A stretch of DNA of 64,000 nt. It comes from Amycolatopsis acidiphila (GTDB lineage Bacteria > Actinomycetota > Actinomycetes > Mycobacteriales > Pseudonocardiaceae). Position numbers and translations under genes: made by a program. Shown here in pieces: positions 51,606 through 59,301 of this stretch. The notes beneath the pieces were generated by a model. It worked only from the letters and a program-made list of their open reading frames with translations, was not told the DNA's origin and searched no databases. How positions within the stretch are numbered: position 1 is the stretch's first letter; each line of letters begins with the position of its first letter. The stretch covers positions 3,720,001-3,784,000 of the forward strand of contig NZ_CP090063.1 of assembly GCF_021391495.1 (NCBI RefSeq), written 5' to 3'.

Positions 51606-52066
51606 CCTTCGAGATCAGCTCCACCAACCTCGTCGTGGAGCTCGGGATCCTCATGGCGCTGCTGATGGGCTGGCAGTTCACCGCCGCCGAGTTCGTCGGG
51701 GCCCGATCATGATCGTGCTGCTCGCTCTGCTGTTCCGGGTCTTCGTCCGCAAACGGTTGATCGAGAAGGCGCGTGAGCAGGCCGAGCGTGGCCTGGCCGG
51801 GGCGATGGAGGGCCATGCGGCGATGGACATGTCCGTGGCCGGCGTGGGTTCGTTCCGGCGGCGTCTGTTCTCGCCACGCGGGTTCACCTCGGTGTCGCAC
51901 GTGTTCGTGATGGAGTGGGCGGCGATCCTGCGCGACCTGGTGATGGGCCTGCTCGTCGCCGGGGCGATCGGGGCCTGGGGACCGGAGTCGTTCTGGCGGG
52001 CGTTCTTCTTCACCGGCCACCCGGTGGTCTCCGCGCTGTGGGGGCCGCTCGTTGGGCCGGTCGTGC
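51606..52066 (+). pseudogene. permease (YraQ/PF03773 type) fragment
   Basis: A frame reads FEISSTNLVVELGILMALLM and GWQFTAAEFVG; after a one-base loss near 51703 it continues PIMIVLLALLFRVFVRKRLI, then HVFVMEWAAILRDLVMGLLV and SALWGPLVGPVV. This is the central part of an eight-TM permease. Both ends are missing: upstream sequence is unrelated and at about 52066 it fuses to a DUF305 gene. Confidence 0.72.
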
Positions 52067-52523
52067 GCACCACCAGCAGGCTCTGGACATGGCCGACCTG
52101 GTGTCAGGCCGCACCAGCAACGCCAAGGTCGCCGACCTGGCCCACCGCATCCAGCAGGCCCAGGACCTGGAGATCCAGAAGATGACCGGCTGGCTGACCG
52201 CTTGGGGTGCGGCGCCCACCTCGACCGATACGACCATGCCCGGGGCGAGCGGTGGCCACCCGATGCCGGACACGAGCGGTACCTCCTCGATGGCCGGCAT
52301 GATGAGTGAGGCGGACATGACCGCACTGCGGGGCATGACGGGTGCCGAGTTCGACCGCAGGTGGCTGCAGATGATGATCCAGCACCACCAGGGCGCCATC
52401 GACATGGCCAGGACCGAACTCGCCCAGGGCAGCAGCGCCGACGCCAAGACGCTGGCCCAGCAGATCATCGAGGGTCAGCAAGCCGAAATCACCGAAATGA
52501 ACGGACTGCTCGGCCAGAGGTGA
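52067..52523 (+). pseudogene. DUF305 protein, 5' truncated
   Basis: The frame begins abruptly HHQQALDMADLVSGRTSNAK and continues LAHRIQQAQDLEIQKMTGWL, MTGAEFDRRWLQMMIQHHQG, AIDMARTELAQGSSADAKTL and AEITEMNGLLG. The two HH-Q(Q/G)A(L/I)DMA repeats are the hallmark of DUF305, a periplasmic/secreted four-helix metal-related protein. The signal peptide and first helix are lost at the junction with the permease fragment, so export is impossible as given. Confidence 0.8.
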
Positions 52524-52539
52524 CCGGCCGCCGGAAACC

Positions 52540-52572
52540 GGGGGTGGGACCGGCTTCGCCCGCCCCACCCCC
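52540..52572. terminator. GC-rich hairpin after DUF305
   Basis: GGGGGTGGG (52540-52548) and CCCACCCCC (52564-52572) can pair with a 15-base loop, 17 bases after the DUF305 stop. No T-run. Probable factor-independent terminator of the actinomycete type. Confidence 0.6.
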
Positions 52573-52719
52573 AGACCGCGGCCACGATTCACCGTCCCGG
52601 CCCAAGAAGCCCGCCCAACGGAAGCTGAAGCTCTCCCAGTTCCCGGTCGATCTGGATTGGCGTCGCCGGATGGCCGGGGACGGCACCCGGGATGCGGTGC
52701 AGCGACGCCTGCTCACCGC

Positions 52720-53060
52720 CGCCGCGGCGGGGGCGGATCGTCACGTCGTCTTCGGCGTGGCGGTAGAGGCAGTGCAGAGCGGCGATGAGGTGTTCGCCGA
52801 CGCTGCGTCCGCCCGGGCCACGTTGGCCTCGGTGTGTTCGACGAGCTGCTTGATGTCGGAGGCGTCGATAACCCCAGGCTTGGTCGAGGCGGTTCCAGTA
52901 GCTGCTGTAGACGCGTCGGGTGCCCTCGGAAACCGCGGCCGTGACGACGGGCATGTACTCGGCGAAAGTCGGCACTACCGGCCGCGGGGAGACACGGGTG
53001 AAGCGGTCTTCGGGGGAGAGTCCCAGCCGGGTCAGCAGAACTTTCGCGACGTCGAGGGCG
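52720..53060 (-). pseudogene. tyrosine recombinase N-terminal fragment, copy 2
   Basis: Reading minus from about 53060: ALDVAKVLLTRLGLSPEDRF, VVPTFAEYMPVVTAAVSEGT, RRVYSSYWNRLDQAWGYRRL, then after a shift VGEHLIAALHCLYRHAEDDV. It duplicates the core-binding domain of the recombinase just upstream (53764-53061) with about 85% identity by eye, and starts exactly where that copy's sequence breaks off. No catalytic domain follows. Confidence 0.7.
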
Positions 53061-53764
53061 TGTCTGGACGTGGTGTTGCAGGTGGGTCATGAGGGTGGGG
53101 GAGACGGGTTGCCATCGGGTGGTTTCGCCTTTTTCGTGGAGGAAGATCAGGCATTGGTCGGGGTCGAGGTCTTGGGGGCGCGGGGCGAGGGCGCCGCCGC
53201 GGCGGCAGGCGGTTTCGGTGTGCAGGCGCAGGATGAGGCAGTCGAGGGCGGGGCCGTTGCCGGTGTGGCGGCGACGTGGTTGATCTCGGTCAGACGGTTG
53301 TCGGCGACGGCGCGCCGGGTGGAGGGCAGGCGGCGGGGTTTCGGAACTTTCGCGGCGGGATTGTCGGCTGGGGCGATGAGGTGGTCGTGTTCGGCGTGGT
53401 GGTAGAGGCAGCACAGGGCGGCGATGAGGTGTTCGCCGGCGCTGCGTCCGCCGCGGGCGTTGCGGCGGGGCACGACGTTGGCCTTGGTGTGTTCGACGAG
53501 CTGTTTGATCTCGGTGGGGGTGGGTTCATCGAGGCGTCGATAACCCCAGGCTTGGTCGAGGCGGTTCCAGTAGCTGCTGTAGACGCGCCGGGTGCCCTCG
53601 GAGACAGCGGCGGCCACGACCGGGATGTACTGGGCGAAGGTCGGTACTGGCGGCCGCGGGGATGCATCGGTGAGGAGGTCTTCGGGGGAGAGGCCCAGGC
53701 GGGTGAGCAGGACTTTCGCGGCATCGAGGGCGGCGTGGTCTGGAGGGGGCTGGTGCTGGTTCAC
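53061..53764 (-). pseudogene. XerC/D-like tyrosine recombinase, 3' truncated, copy 1
   Basis: GTG 53764 overlaps the AbrB-like stop (GTGA). The core-binding domain reads KVLLTRLGLSPEDLLTDASP, RRVYSSYWNRLDQAWGYRRL, SAGEHLIAALCCLYHHAEHD; after a frameshift near 53275 the catalytic domain begins LHTETACRRGGALAPRPQDL (catalytic Arg) and LIFLHEKGETTRWQPVSPTL (Lys). The HxxR and Tyr segments are absent because the sequence changes to copy 2 at about 53060. Non-functional as given. Confidence 0.75.
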
Positions 53765-54222
53765 GCAGTCACCGCCAGCAGGTGGCGGTGGTGGGGTGCG
53801 AGTAGCTCGTCGAGAGCCGCGGGTGGCTGAACGATGAGTAGATCGTGAGAGGGGTAGGCGGCGAGCAGGAGCCGGTCCCCAGGCGAGAGCTGGCTGGCGT
53901 GGCGGAGGGCGGCGGGCAGGCGCAGGTGTCCCTGCGGCGTCACGCCGGATGTGCCGTGCAGGTCGGTCCGGATGAGGAGAAGCGCGCGAGCTTGGCGGAT
54001 CGTCATGAGAGTGCCGGGACGCCAGCCGAGTGCGGCGACGATGGCACGGTCGGTGATCCGGCCTCGGCAGTCCATGGTGGACAGGCCGTACACGACGTCG
54101 CTGGTGCGTGGTATCGACAAGGCCGGTAGCGGCAGAACCCGGCGCCCCGCAGCCTGAATCGGGTTCTTCGCCCGCGCGACCGTGGACGGGACGGCCAGGG
54201 GACTGATGACGGAGCGGGTCAT
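53761..54222 (-). CDS. AbrB/SpoVT-like DNA-binding protein paired with the recombinase
   Basis: The protein (153 residues from ATG 54222) has a middle segment DCRGRITDRAIVAALGWRPG and a C-terminal swapped-hairpin AbrB-type motif (TPQGHLRLPAALRHASQLSP, GDRLLLAAYPSHDLLIVQPP). It overlaps the recombinase gene by GTGA, a coupled pair likely moving together. Probable regulator or DNA-architecture protein of the integrative element. Confidence 0.65.
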   Translation of the reverse strand: MTRSVISPLAVPSTVARAKNPIQAAGRRVLPLPALSIPRTSDVVYGLSTMDCRGRITDRAIVAALGWRPGTLMTIRQARALLLIRTDLHGTSGVTPQGHLRLPAALRHASQLSPGDRLLLAAYPSHDLLIVQPPAALDELLAPHHRHLLAVTA

Positions 54223-54327
54223 GACGACCACCGCCGGAAAGCACGAAGCCGTGGCCTAGAGGCACGGCGTAGCGTTGAAGTGCCTCCTGGCACTGATACG
54301 TCAGATGTGGCACGGTTACCACGAAAC

Positions 54328-54345
54328 TGTGTCCGAGGGGGGAGT
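54328..54345. repeat. 18-bp direct repeat, left copy
   Basis: GTGTCCGAGGGGGGAGTT occurs here and, identical, at 57292-57309. The two copies bracket the type VII-like gene cassette. Located between the AbrB-like gene and the first cassette gene. Confidence 0.8.
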
Positions 54346-54480
54346 TTTCACCTGGCTGCGGCTGTGACCTGGGCCGCTGGTTGGCTACGGAGCGTAAGGG
54401 ATACGTCGGCTCGGTGATTCGCAACCCGAATTGTCTAACTGCCTGTGCCGGGTAGGGAGCGTCAAGTAGGGTTCGCCGAC

Positions 54481-55176
54481 GTGGGCGACCGGAGATGGGG
54501 TTTCGAGGAAGCCGAGGACTGGGAGTACGGAACCCAGGCTGGCCAGACGGACCCAGCCGCACAGCCGGAGGAGACGCTCGTTGGGCAGGACGCCGACCAC
54601 GTGGTCCAGGTGGTGGTATCGCCAGATGCGGAAGTCGTCGCCGTGCGGTTGTCACCGAGTTGGCGGCAGGTGGTTGACCCCCGGGCGTTGCACACGAGCG
54701 TGCGGTCAGCCGCTAACGCCGCGACCATGGCCGCGCTGGCTCGCAGCGTCGAGCAGGTCGATCCCACGGCAGCTTCAGCGTCGCCGGGAGCGTCTGCAGT
54801 GGACGAGTCCGCACTGACCGGCCGGGACGTGGAGGGGCTGCTCGATGCGGTTGACGCAGAGCTGCGTCAGTTCACCGCCCGGTTGTCGGCCATTGTTGAT
54901 CAGCCTGCCGAAGTCAGTAGTTCCGGCGGGCACGTTCGGGGTTCGGCGCAACGTGGTCAAGTGCTCGCGCTGGACCTTGATAGCACGTGGGCAGGCCGAG
55001 CCCGTCACACTGAAATCGAGACGGAGCTCGTCGAGGTATTGCGTGGCCTCCACGACGCGAGTACGCCACGCGAGCTGGCCGCTGGGCCGACTGGAAGCGC
55101 GATTTCCGAGCTGATGGAACTCGCTGCGGATCCGCGCTGTCTCATGCGACGACTCGGCCATGCCGGCAGACGGTGA
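54481..55176 (+). CDS. YbaB-like protein of a type VII-type cassette
   Basis: GTG 54481 (TAGGG about 14 bases upstream) opens a 231-residue soluble protein. Two segments, VVQVVVSPDAEVVAVRLSPS followed by helices and VLALDLDSTWAGRARHTEIE, resemble the beta-beta-helix pattern of YbaB/EbfC-like proteins often found beside WXG100 genes in actinomycetes. Family call is tentative. Immediately upstream of two ESX-like genes. Confidence 0.55.
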   Translation: MGDRRWGFEEAEDWEYGTQAGQTDPAAQPEETLVGQDADHVVQVVVSPDAEVVAVRLSPSWRQVVDPRALHTSVRSAANAATMAALARSVEQVDPTAASASPGASAVDESALTGRDVEGLLDAVDAELRQFTARLSAIVDQPAEVSSSGGHVRGSAQRGQVLALDLDSTWAGRARHTEIETELVEVLRGLHDASTPRELAAGPTGSAISELMELAADPRCLMRRLGHAGRR

Positions 55177-55198
55177 TTCCCCTGGGGAGAAATGATCG

Positions 55199-55511
55199 AT
55201 GGTTGACATTAAAGCGGCGGTCGGCGCTCTACGGCCGACGCAGGCACCTGGGCGGTGCAGGGCAGGACGCAGAGGCGCCCAAGCAGGCGATCGGGTCACT
55301 GGGTTTGACCGGTCACGATGTGTCGATGTATGGCGTGGACAAGGGAATCGATACGACATATGCCGGTGCGCGGAGTGCCCTGGAGAACATGTTGGGGCAG
55401 GCGGCACAGAACTTTCACGACCTGGCGGGTGCGTTGCGGCACGCTGCCGACATGTATGACCAGACTGAAGCCGACCAACAGCAGCGCATCCGGCGCGCTG
55501 CAGGGCACTGA
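55199..55511 (+). pseudogene. EspC/DUF2580-like type VII secretion target, frameshifted
   Basis: ATG 55199 follows GGGGAG. The coherent protein reads MVDIKAAVGALR, then ADAGTWAVQG in a second frame, then AEAPKQAIGSLGLTGHDVSM, ENMLGQAAQNFHDLAGALRH and AADMYDQTEADQQQRIRRAA in a third, ending at 55511. Helix-turn-helix hairpin, length about 104 and C-terminal YxxxE-like segment (YDQTE) fit ESX-secreted EspC-type proteins. Two single-base indels within 60 bases break it; sequencing error is a strong alternative. Confidence 0.65.
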
Positions 55512-55525
55512 CGACGGGGGACGGC

Positions 55526-56272
55526 GTGACGAGTCCGGCCATTGCGCAGGCCAACGACAAGTTCCATGACCTGCAGCAGAAGATCGACGATTTCTTCAAC
55601 AAAGTTAACGATGTAGTGAGCTGGGTGCCCGGCTTTCTGTCCGACTTGATCAAGCCGATCGAAGACGGTCTGAACGCGCTTCGCCGGAAGGTGAAGGAGT
55701 TCTGGGACCGGGTCAACCAGTTGATCGACCAGCCCGGCAGCCCTACCCGGCTACACCAAGTGGCCGAAGACTGGGTCAACAAGGTCGGCAACGCCATCGG
55801 TGACATCGCGGGCAAGATCAGCCTCGACAAGCTGCAGACCAACTTGGACTGGGAGGGCCGCGGCGCAGAGGCCTACAAGGCCACAGTGCCGGCCCAGGTC
55901 AGTGGCTTGAACTCAGTGAAGGATCTGGCCAACCAGCTGCGCAGTTCGCTCGACAACCTCGGCAACGGGATTGAGACCTTTTGGATCGCGATGGGTGTCG
56001 CGGCTGGGGTGTTTGTAGTTGGCGCAGTCGGTGCGATCGCTGCGGCGTGCACGGTTGTCGGGATTCCCGCCGCGATCGCCGTGATTGCTACCGCGGCGGG
56101 CGTCTCGATCGGGCTTATGACGACTGCGATCGTGTCGCTGCAGTCGCTGAGCAACACCATCTCCACCGAGCAGGCCACCATCTCGCAGAAGGTGCACGAC
56201 CTCGGTGAGCAGTGGGCCAAATCGAACATCGGAGCCATGCAGGCAAAGTCCGACTGGCACGTGATGCAGTGA
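55526..56272 (+). CDS. WXG-like ESX substrate with C-terminal membrane hairpin
   Basis: GTG 55526 follows GGGGGACGG. The 248-residue protein has a long helical N-terminal part (NDKFHDLQQKIDDFFNKVND, LNALRRKVKEFWDRVNQLID), a WxG-type turn in LDWEGRGAEAYKATVPAQVS, a hydrophobic hairpin (AMGVAAGVFVVGAVGAIAAA, VIATAAGVSIGLMTTAIVSL) and a C-terminal helix. This is the fold of WXG100-type proteins enlarged with a membrane segment. Likely part of the T7SS-type cassette; stop overlaps the next GTG. Confidence 0.7.
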   Translation: MTSPAIAQANDKFHDLQQKIDDFFNKVNDVVSWVPGFLSDLIKPIEDGLNALRRKVKEFWDRVNQLIDQPGSPTRLHQVAEDWVNKVGNAIGDIAGKISLDKLQTNLDWEGRGAEAYKATVPAQVSGLNSVKDLANQLRSSLDNLGNGIETFWIAMGVAAGVFVVGAVGAIAAACTVVGIPAAIAVIATAAGVSIGLMTTAIVSLQSLSNTISTEQATISQKVHDLGEQWAKSNIGAMQAKSDWHVMQ

Positions 56273-56721
56273 CGCGCACCTATTCCGCAACACGATCGCT
56301 TTCAATCGTGGCGATTGGGCTCGCCGTGCTTGTGCTAGCGGCATTGGTCTGGCTCGGTGTTGTCGCGCCGACCGACACTCATCCACTGTTCTACTTTGGA
56401 TTGATATTCCTCGGCGGCGGGGCGATTGGCTTGTTGTCCTCCGGGGTGGGCGTGGCCGCCGCTGGCTCGCGTACCCCCACCACGCGGGCGCTCGATCTGC
56501 AGTTCTTCCAAGGGATCCGCAGGTTGGTGGTGGCGATGTGGTTGTGCGTGATCGTGTTCGACGCGCTCGGTGTCTTGGTCGTGCTCGCGGTCGCGGGAGG
56601 CCGGGGCAGCACGCCGGTCGGCACCGGCGCGTTGACCGTCGCGTTCGCCGCAGCGGCTGTCACCGTGGTCTGTGCCGGTATCGCGTCGGTCGTCATGCGT
56701 CGCCTTCTGCCCAAGCGCTAA
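56269..56721 (+). CDS. small four-TM membrane protein of the cassette
   Basis: GTG 56269 overlaps the previous stop (GTGA). The 150-residue product has four hydrophobic segments (LSIVAIGLAVLVLAALVWLG, FYFGLIFLGGGAIGLLSSGV, VVAMWLCVIVFDALGVLVVL, LTVAFAAAAVTVVCAGIASV). No family recognised. Its coupling to the WXG-like gene suggests it is an accessory or immunity-like membrane protein. Confidence 0.65.
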   Translation: MTRTYSATRSLSIVAIGLAVLVLAALVWLGVVAPTDTHPLFYFGLIFLGGGAIGLLSSGVGVAAAGSRTPTTRALDLQFFQGIRRLVVAMWLCVIVFDALGVLVVLAVAGGRGSTPVGTGALTVAFAAAAVTVVCAGIASVVMRRLLPKR

Positions 56722-56799
56722 CTCCATACGTCGCCGGAACCAGGCAGGTCAGGATCGCACGATAGATGCACACGTGCGGCGTACATCGCTGCGCGCGCC

Positions 56800-57216
56800 G
56801 TGCCGCTCGCGCTGGGCTCGTTTTCGCTGGCTGTGGCACTTGCAGCCAGTCTCGTGTACCTCATGCTGGCATGCGTGGGCAAGGTGCCGTTGCTGGTCAT
56901 GACCGCGTGCACGCGCGGCGCGGTGGTGCTCATTGCGGCAATTTTCGGGATCGTGACGGTGTCGACCCGCCGCACCGTTTCGGCAGCGCAGCTCGAACTC
57001 AGATCCGCTGACGCGGTCCGCCGGAACCTTCTCGTCCTCTGGAACCTCAGCGTGCTGATGACGTGCTTGGGCTGGCTCGCTTTCGGGGCAGGCGTCGCCA
57101 TCGGGCCGAGGTCCCTCGGTTGGCTACCGGCGGTCATCGAGATCGCCGTGCCGGCCGCGCTCGTCATCTACAACGGCGTCGCCACGGTACTGGTCAGCCG
57201 CCTGCTACGTAGCTGA
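56800..57216 (+). CDS. second small four-TM membrane protein
   Basis: GTG 56800 starts a 138-residue protein with four hydrophobic segments (FSLAVALAASLVYLMLACVG, MTACTRGAVVLIAAIFGIVT, VLWNLSVLMTCLGWLAFGAG, IEIAVPAALVIYNGVATVLV). Its topology parallels the preceding gene, suggesting an old duplication. No clear ribosome binding site; the frame is open further upstream without a better start. Last gene before the right 18-bp repeat. Confidence 0.55.
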   Translation: MPLALGSFSLAVALAASLVYLMLACVGKVPLLVMTACTRGAVVLIAAIFGIVTVSTRRTVSAAQLELRSADAVRRNLLVLWNLSVLMTCLGWLAFGAGVAIGPRSLGWLPAVIEIAVPAALVIYNGVATVLVSRLLRS

Positions 57217-57291
57217 ACGTGACCCTGCTCGCTCACAGTCAGGTCACGATGCGATCGACAGCGGGTGTCGCCGGGGAGATGAACCCCCACA

Positions 57292-57309
57292 GTGTCCGAG
57301 GGGGGAGTT
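57292..57309. repeat. 18-bp direct repeat, right copy
   Basis: Identical to 54328-54345 (GTGTCCGAGGGGGGAGTT), same orientation, 75 bases after the last cassette gene. The intervening 2.95 kb may have been inserted or could be excised by recombination between the copies. Confidence 0.8.
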
Positions 57310-57639
57310 GCACACTAACCACACGGCTGGGGCTGCCCGGATGAGACACGGCCGACAAAGCCCATGACGGCGCGATCGTGTTCGGAGCTTCCGACGAGAC
57401 GGAGCCTGGTGACGACAACCCGCTGCTTGCGGGAATCACGACCCACGGGGTGACCAGGGGATTGGGCACGAGGGATTACCTTCGCGGCTGCGGCACTGGC
57501 GTGCCGGTGCAGCGGCCCCGCTCGCGGAGAGCACCGAGATCCACCAGCTGGTTCCGCCCCGACACCGAGGGACCAACCGCGCTCGCGCGGGGAGAACCAC
57601 GTTGCACACTCCCGTCACCATCACCACTCCACGGGTCGG
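57310..57639. other. stretch without recognised gene
   Basis: About 330 bases between the right 18-bp repeat and the IS3 remnant. Frames are open by GC bias but show no recognisable protein features and no convincing ribosome binding site. Confidence 0.45.
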
Positions 57640-58108
57640 GCACGAGCATCCCACCGGTGAGGGCAAGCTGTACTTGTGTGCGGTCAAGGACTGCTACTCC
57701 AACAAGATCGTCAGCTACTCCATCGCCTCCCACATGCGAGCCTCACTCGCTGTCAGCGCGCTGCGGAACGCGATCGCCCTGCGCGACTCGGCCGGAACCG
57801 TCGTTCACTCCGACCGCGGTGCTCAATTCCGGTCGGGGGCCTACCGGCGGCTGTTGCGCGGCCATGGGCTGACCGGGTCGATGGGGCGGGTCGGGGCGTG
57901 TGGTGACAACGCTGCAATGGAGTCGTTTTTTTCGTTGCTGCAAAAGAATGTTCTCGATACCCGGCGGTGGAGCACCCGGGAGGAACTGCGGTTGGCGATC
58001 GTGTCCTGGATCGAGACGAAGTACCACCGCAAACGCCGTCAACGCGCCCTGGGCAAACTCACCCCGGTCGAGTTTGAGACCATCTACACGGCCGCAGCAG
58101 CGGCCTGA
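57640..58108 (+). pseudogene. IS3-family transposase C-terminal fragment
   Basis: The frame reads EHPTGEGKLYLCAVKDCYSN, KIVSYSIASHMRASLAVSAL, VVHSDRGAQFRSGAYRRLLR (second catalytic Asp), GACGDNAAMESFFSLLQKNV (Glu) and RRQRALGKLTPVEFETIYTA, ending at 58108. It is the rve C-terminal half of a different IS3 subtype from the elements at 28.2 and 59.3 kb. The orfA part and first catalytic Asp are missing. Confidence 0.82.
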
Positions 58109-58230
58109 AAACAGTCAGCCCCGGTGTCAACCGAAGTCTGGGCAGACCCGTTCGTTTACGGTCTGGCGGTGCTTAGATAAGCAGGCTCGGGGACCGGCTG
58201 ACGTTTGTGGATTTCGTGGAGGGGTGTGCT

Positions 58231-58872
58231 GTGCCTGTTGGGACTGCGGTTCGTCGTGTGCTGGGGCGGTTCGAGCCGGTGGCGATCGAGGTGTACCGGG
58301 GGATGTTCATCGATTTGGACTGTCTGGCGAGGACGGTGTTGTCGGTGGTGCCGCAGGCCAAGCGGGTGCTGGAGATTGGCTGTGGGGATGGGGCGATGGC
58401 GGCGGCGTTACGCCGTGTCCGTCCGGATGTCGAGCTGGTAGGACTGGATCCGGGGACGCCAGAACCGGGCCGCATGTTTGTTGGGGACCGGGCGGGGGTG
58501 ACGTTTCGGGGGATCAGTACGGCGCAGTTGCTGGCGGAGGAGCCGGCACCGTTCGATCTGGTGGTGTTGTGCGATGTGCTGCACCATGTCGCGGAGTCCG
58601 AGCGGGAGCAGGTGCTGCGCGAAGCCGCCCAGCTCACGGCCGCTGGAGGGACGGTGGCGGTGAAGGAGTGGGAGCATCGTGGTGGCCCGGGCACGGCGGT
58701 GGCGTATTGCGCGGATCGGTATGTGTCGGGGGACGCGACGGTGCGGTTCATGCCGCGGGGTGAGTTGGACGGGATGCTGGCGGGCGCCCTGCCGGGGTGG
58801 GAGGTCACGTGTGAGGCGTGGATCCCGCCCCGGCGGGCGAACCGGTTGGTGACGTTGCGCCGCCTGGACTAG
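58231..58872 (+). CDS. class I SAM-dependent methyltransferase
   Basis: GTG 58231 lies six bases after GGAGGGG. The 213-residue protein has the class I methyltransferase motifs: RVLEIGCGDGAMAAALRRVR (motif I), VELVGLDPGTPEPG (acidic strand-2 end), FDLVVLCDVLHHVAESEREQ (motif around strand 4) and LTAAGGTVAVKEWEHRGGPG. Acceptor unknown. A GTG at 58207 is possible but has no ribosome binding site. Confidence 0.85.
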   Translation: MPVGTAVRRVLGRFEPVAIEVYRGMFIDLDCLARTVLSVVPQAKRVLEIGCGDGAMAAALRRVRPDVELVGLDPGTPEPGRMFVGDRAGVTFRGISTAQLLAEEPAPFDLVVLCDVLHHVAESEREQVLREAAQLTAAGGTVAVKEWEHRGGPGTAVAYCADRYVSGDATVRFMPRGELDGMLAGALPGWEVTCEAWIPPRRANRLVTLRRLD

Positions 58873-58884
58873 TGGTCTCGACCG

Positions 58885-59229
58885 TTAGTTTGTCGGGGGT
58901 TGCCAGGCTGTGGCGTCGTCGAGGTAGAGCCCGCAGGCACAGTCCAGGGCTTCTTCTGGAGTGCCGGCCGGGTATCCACTGGGAAGAATCGAGTTCTCGT
59001 AACCATCCCGGCTGGCCAGATATGCCGCGAACCCCCAGGTGGTGGCCGATCCGGCGTAGCGCAACCGACACAACGGCAACACCGTGCCGTCGGCAAGGTG
59101 ACCACTGACGTAAGCAAACGCGCCGTGATGACGGGTGGTGATACTGGCCAGGGTCGGCCACCGGTCACGGGCTCGCGCTTGCAGGCGTTGACGCAGCGAG
59201 ATCTTGGTTGACTCGGGCGGGGATGCCAT
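58885..59229 (-). CDS. 114-residue protein of unknown function
   Basis: ATG 59229 has AGGA nine bases upstream. The product starts with a basic helix (SLRQRLQARARDRWPTLASI) and has a compact second half (FAYVSGHLADGTVLPLCRLR, WGFAAYLASRDGYENSILPS, EEALDCACGLYLDDATAW). It ends 12 bases from the convergent methyltransferase stop. No family recognised; probably carried by the mobile neighbourhood. Confidence 0.55.
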   Translation of the reverse strand: MASPPESTKISLRQRLQARARDRWPTLASITTRHHGAFAYVSGHLADGTVLPLCRLRYAGSATTWGFAAYLASRDGYENSILPSGYPAGTPEEALDCACGLYLDDATAWQPPTN

Positions 59230-59301
59230 GGCCACCATCCTGCCCGATACCGTCCCACCCCTACAGTTTGGCGTGCCTCTCACTTTCCGGACAGCGGACC
59301 T

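Noticed and set aside
54320..54350. tRNA-like 3' end in the 18-bp repeat
   Set aside because: No acceptor 5' half, anticodon arm or CCA-adjacent structure can be found near either copy, so no tRNA gene is called.
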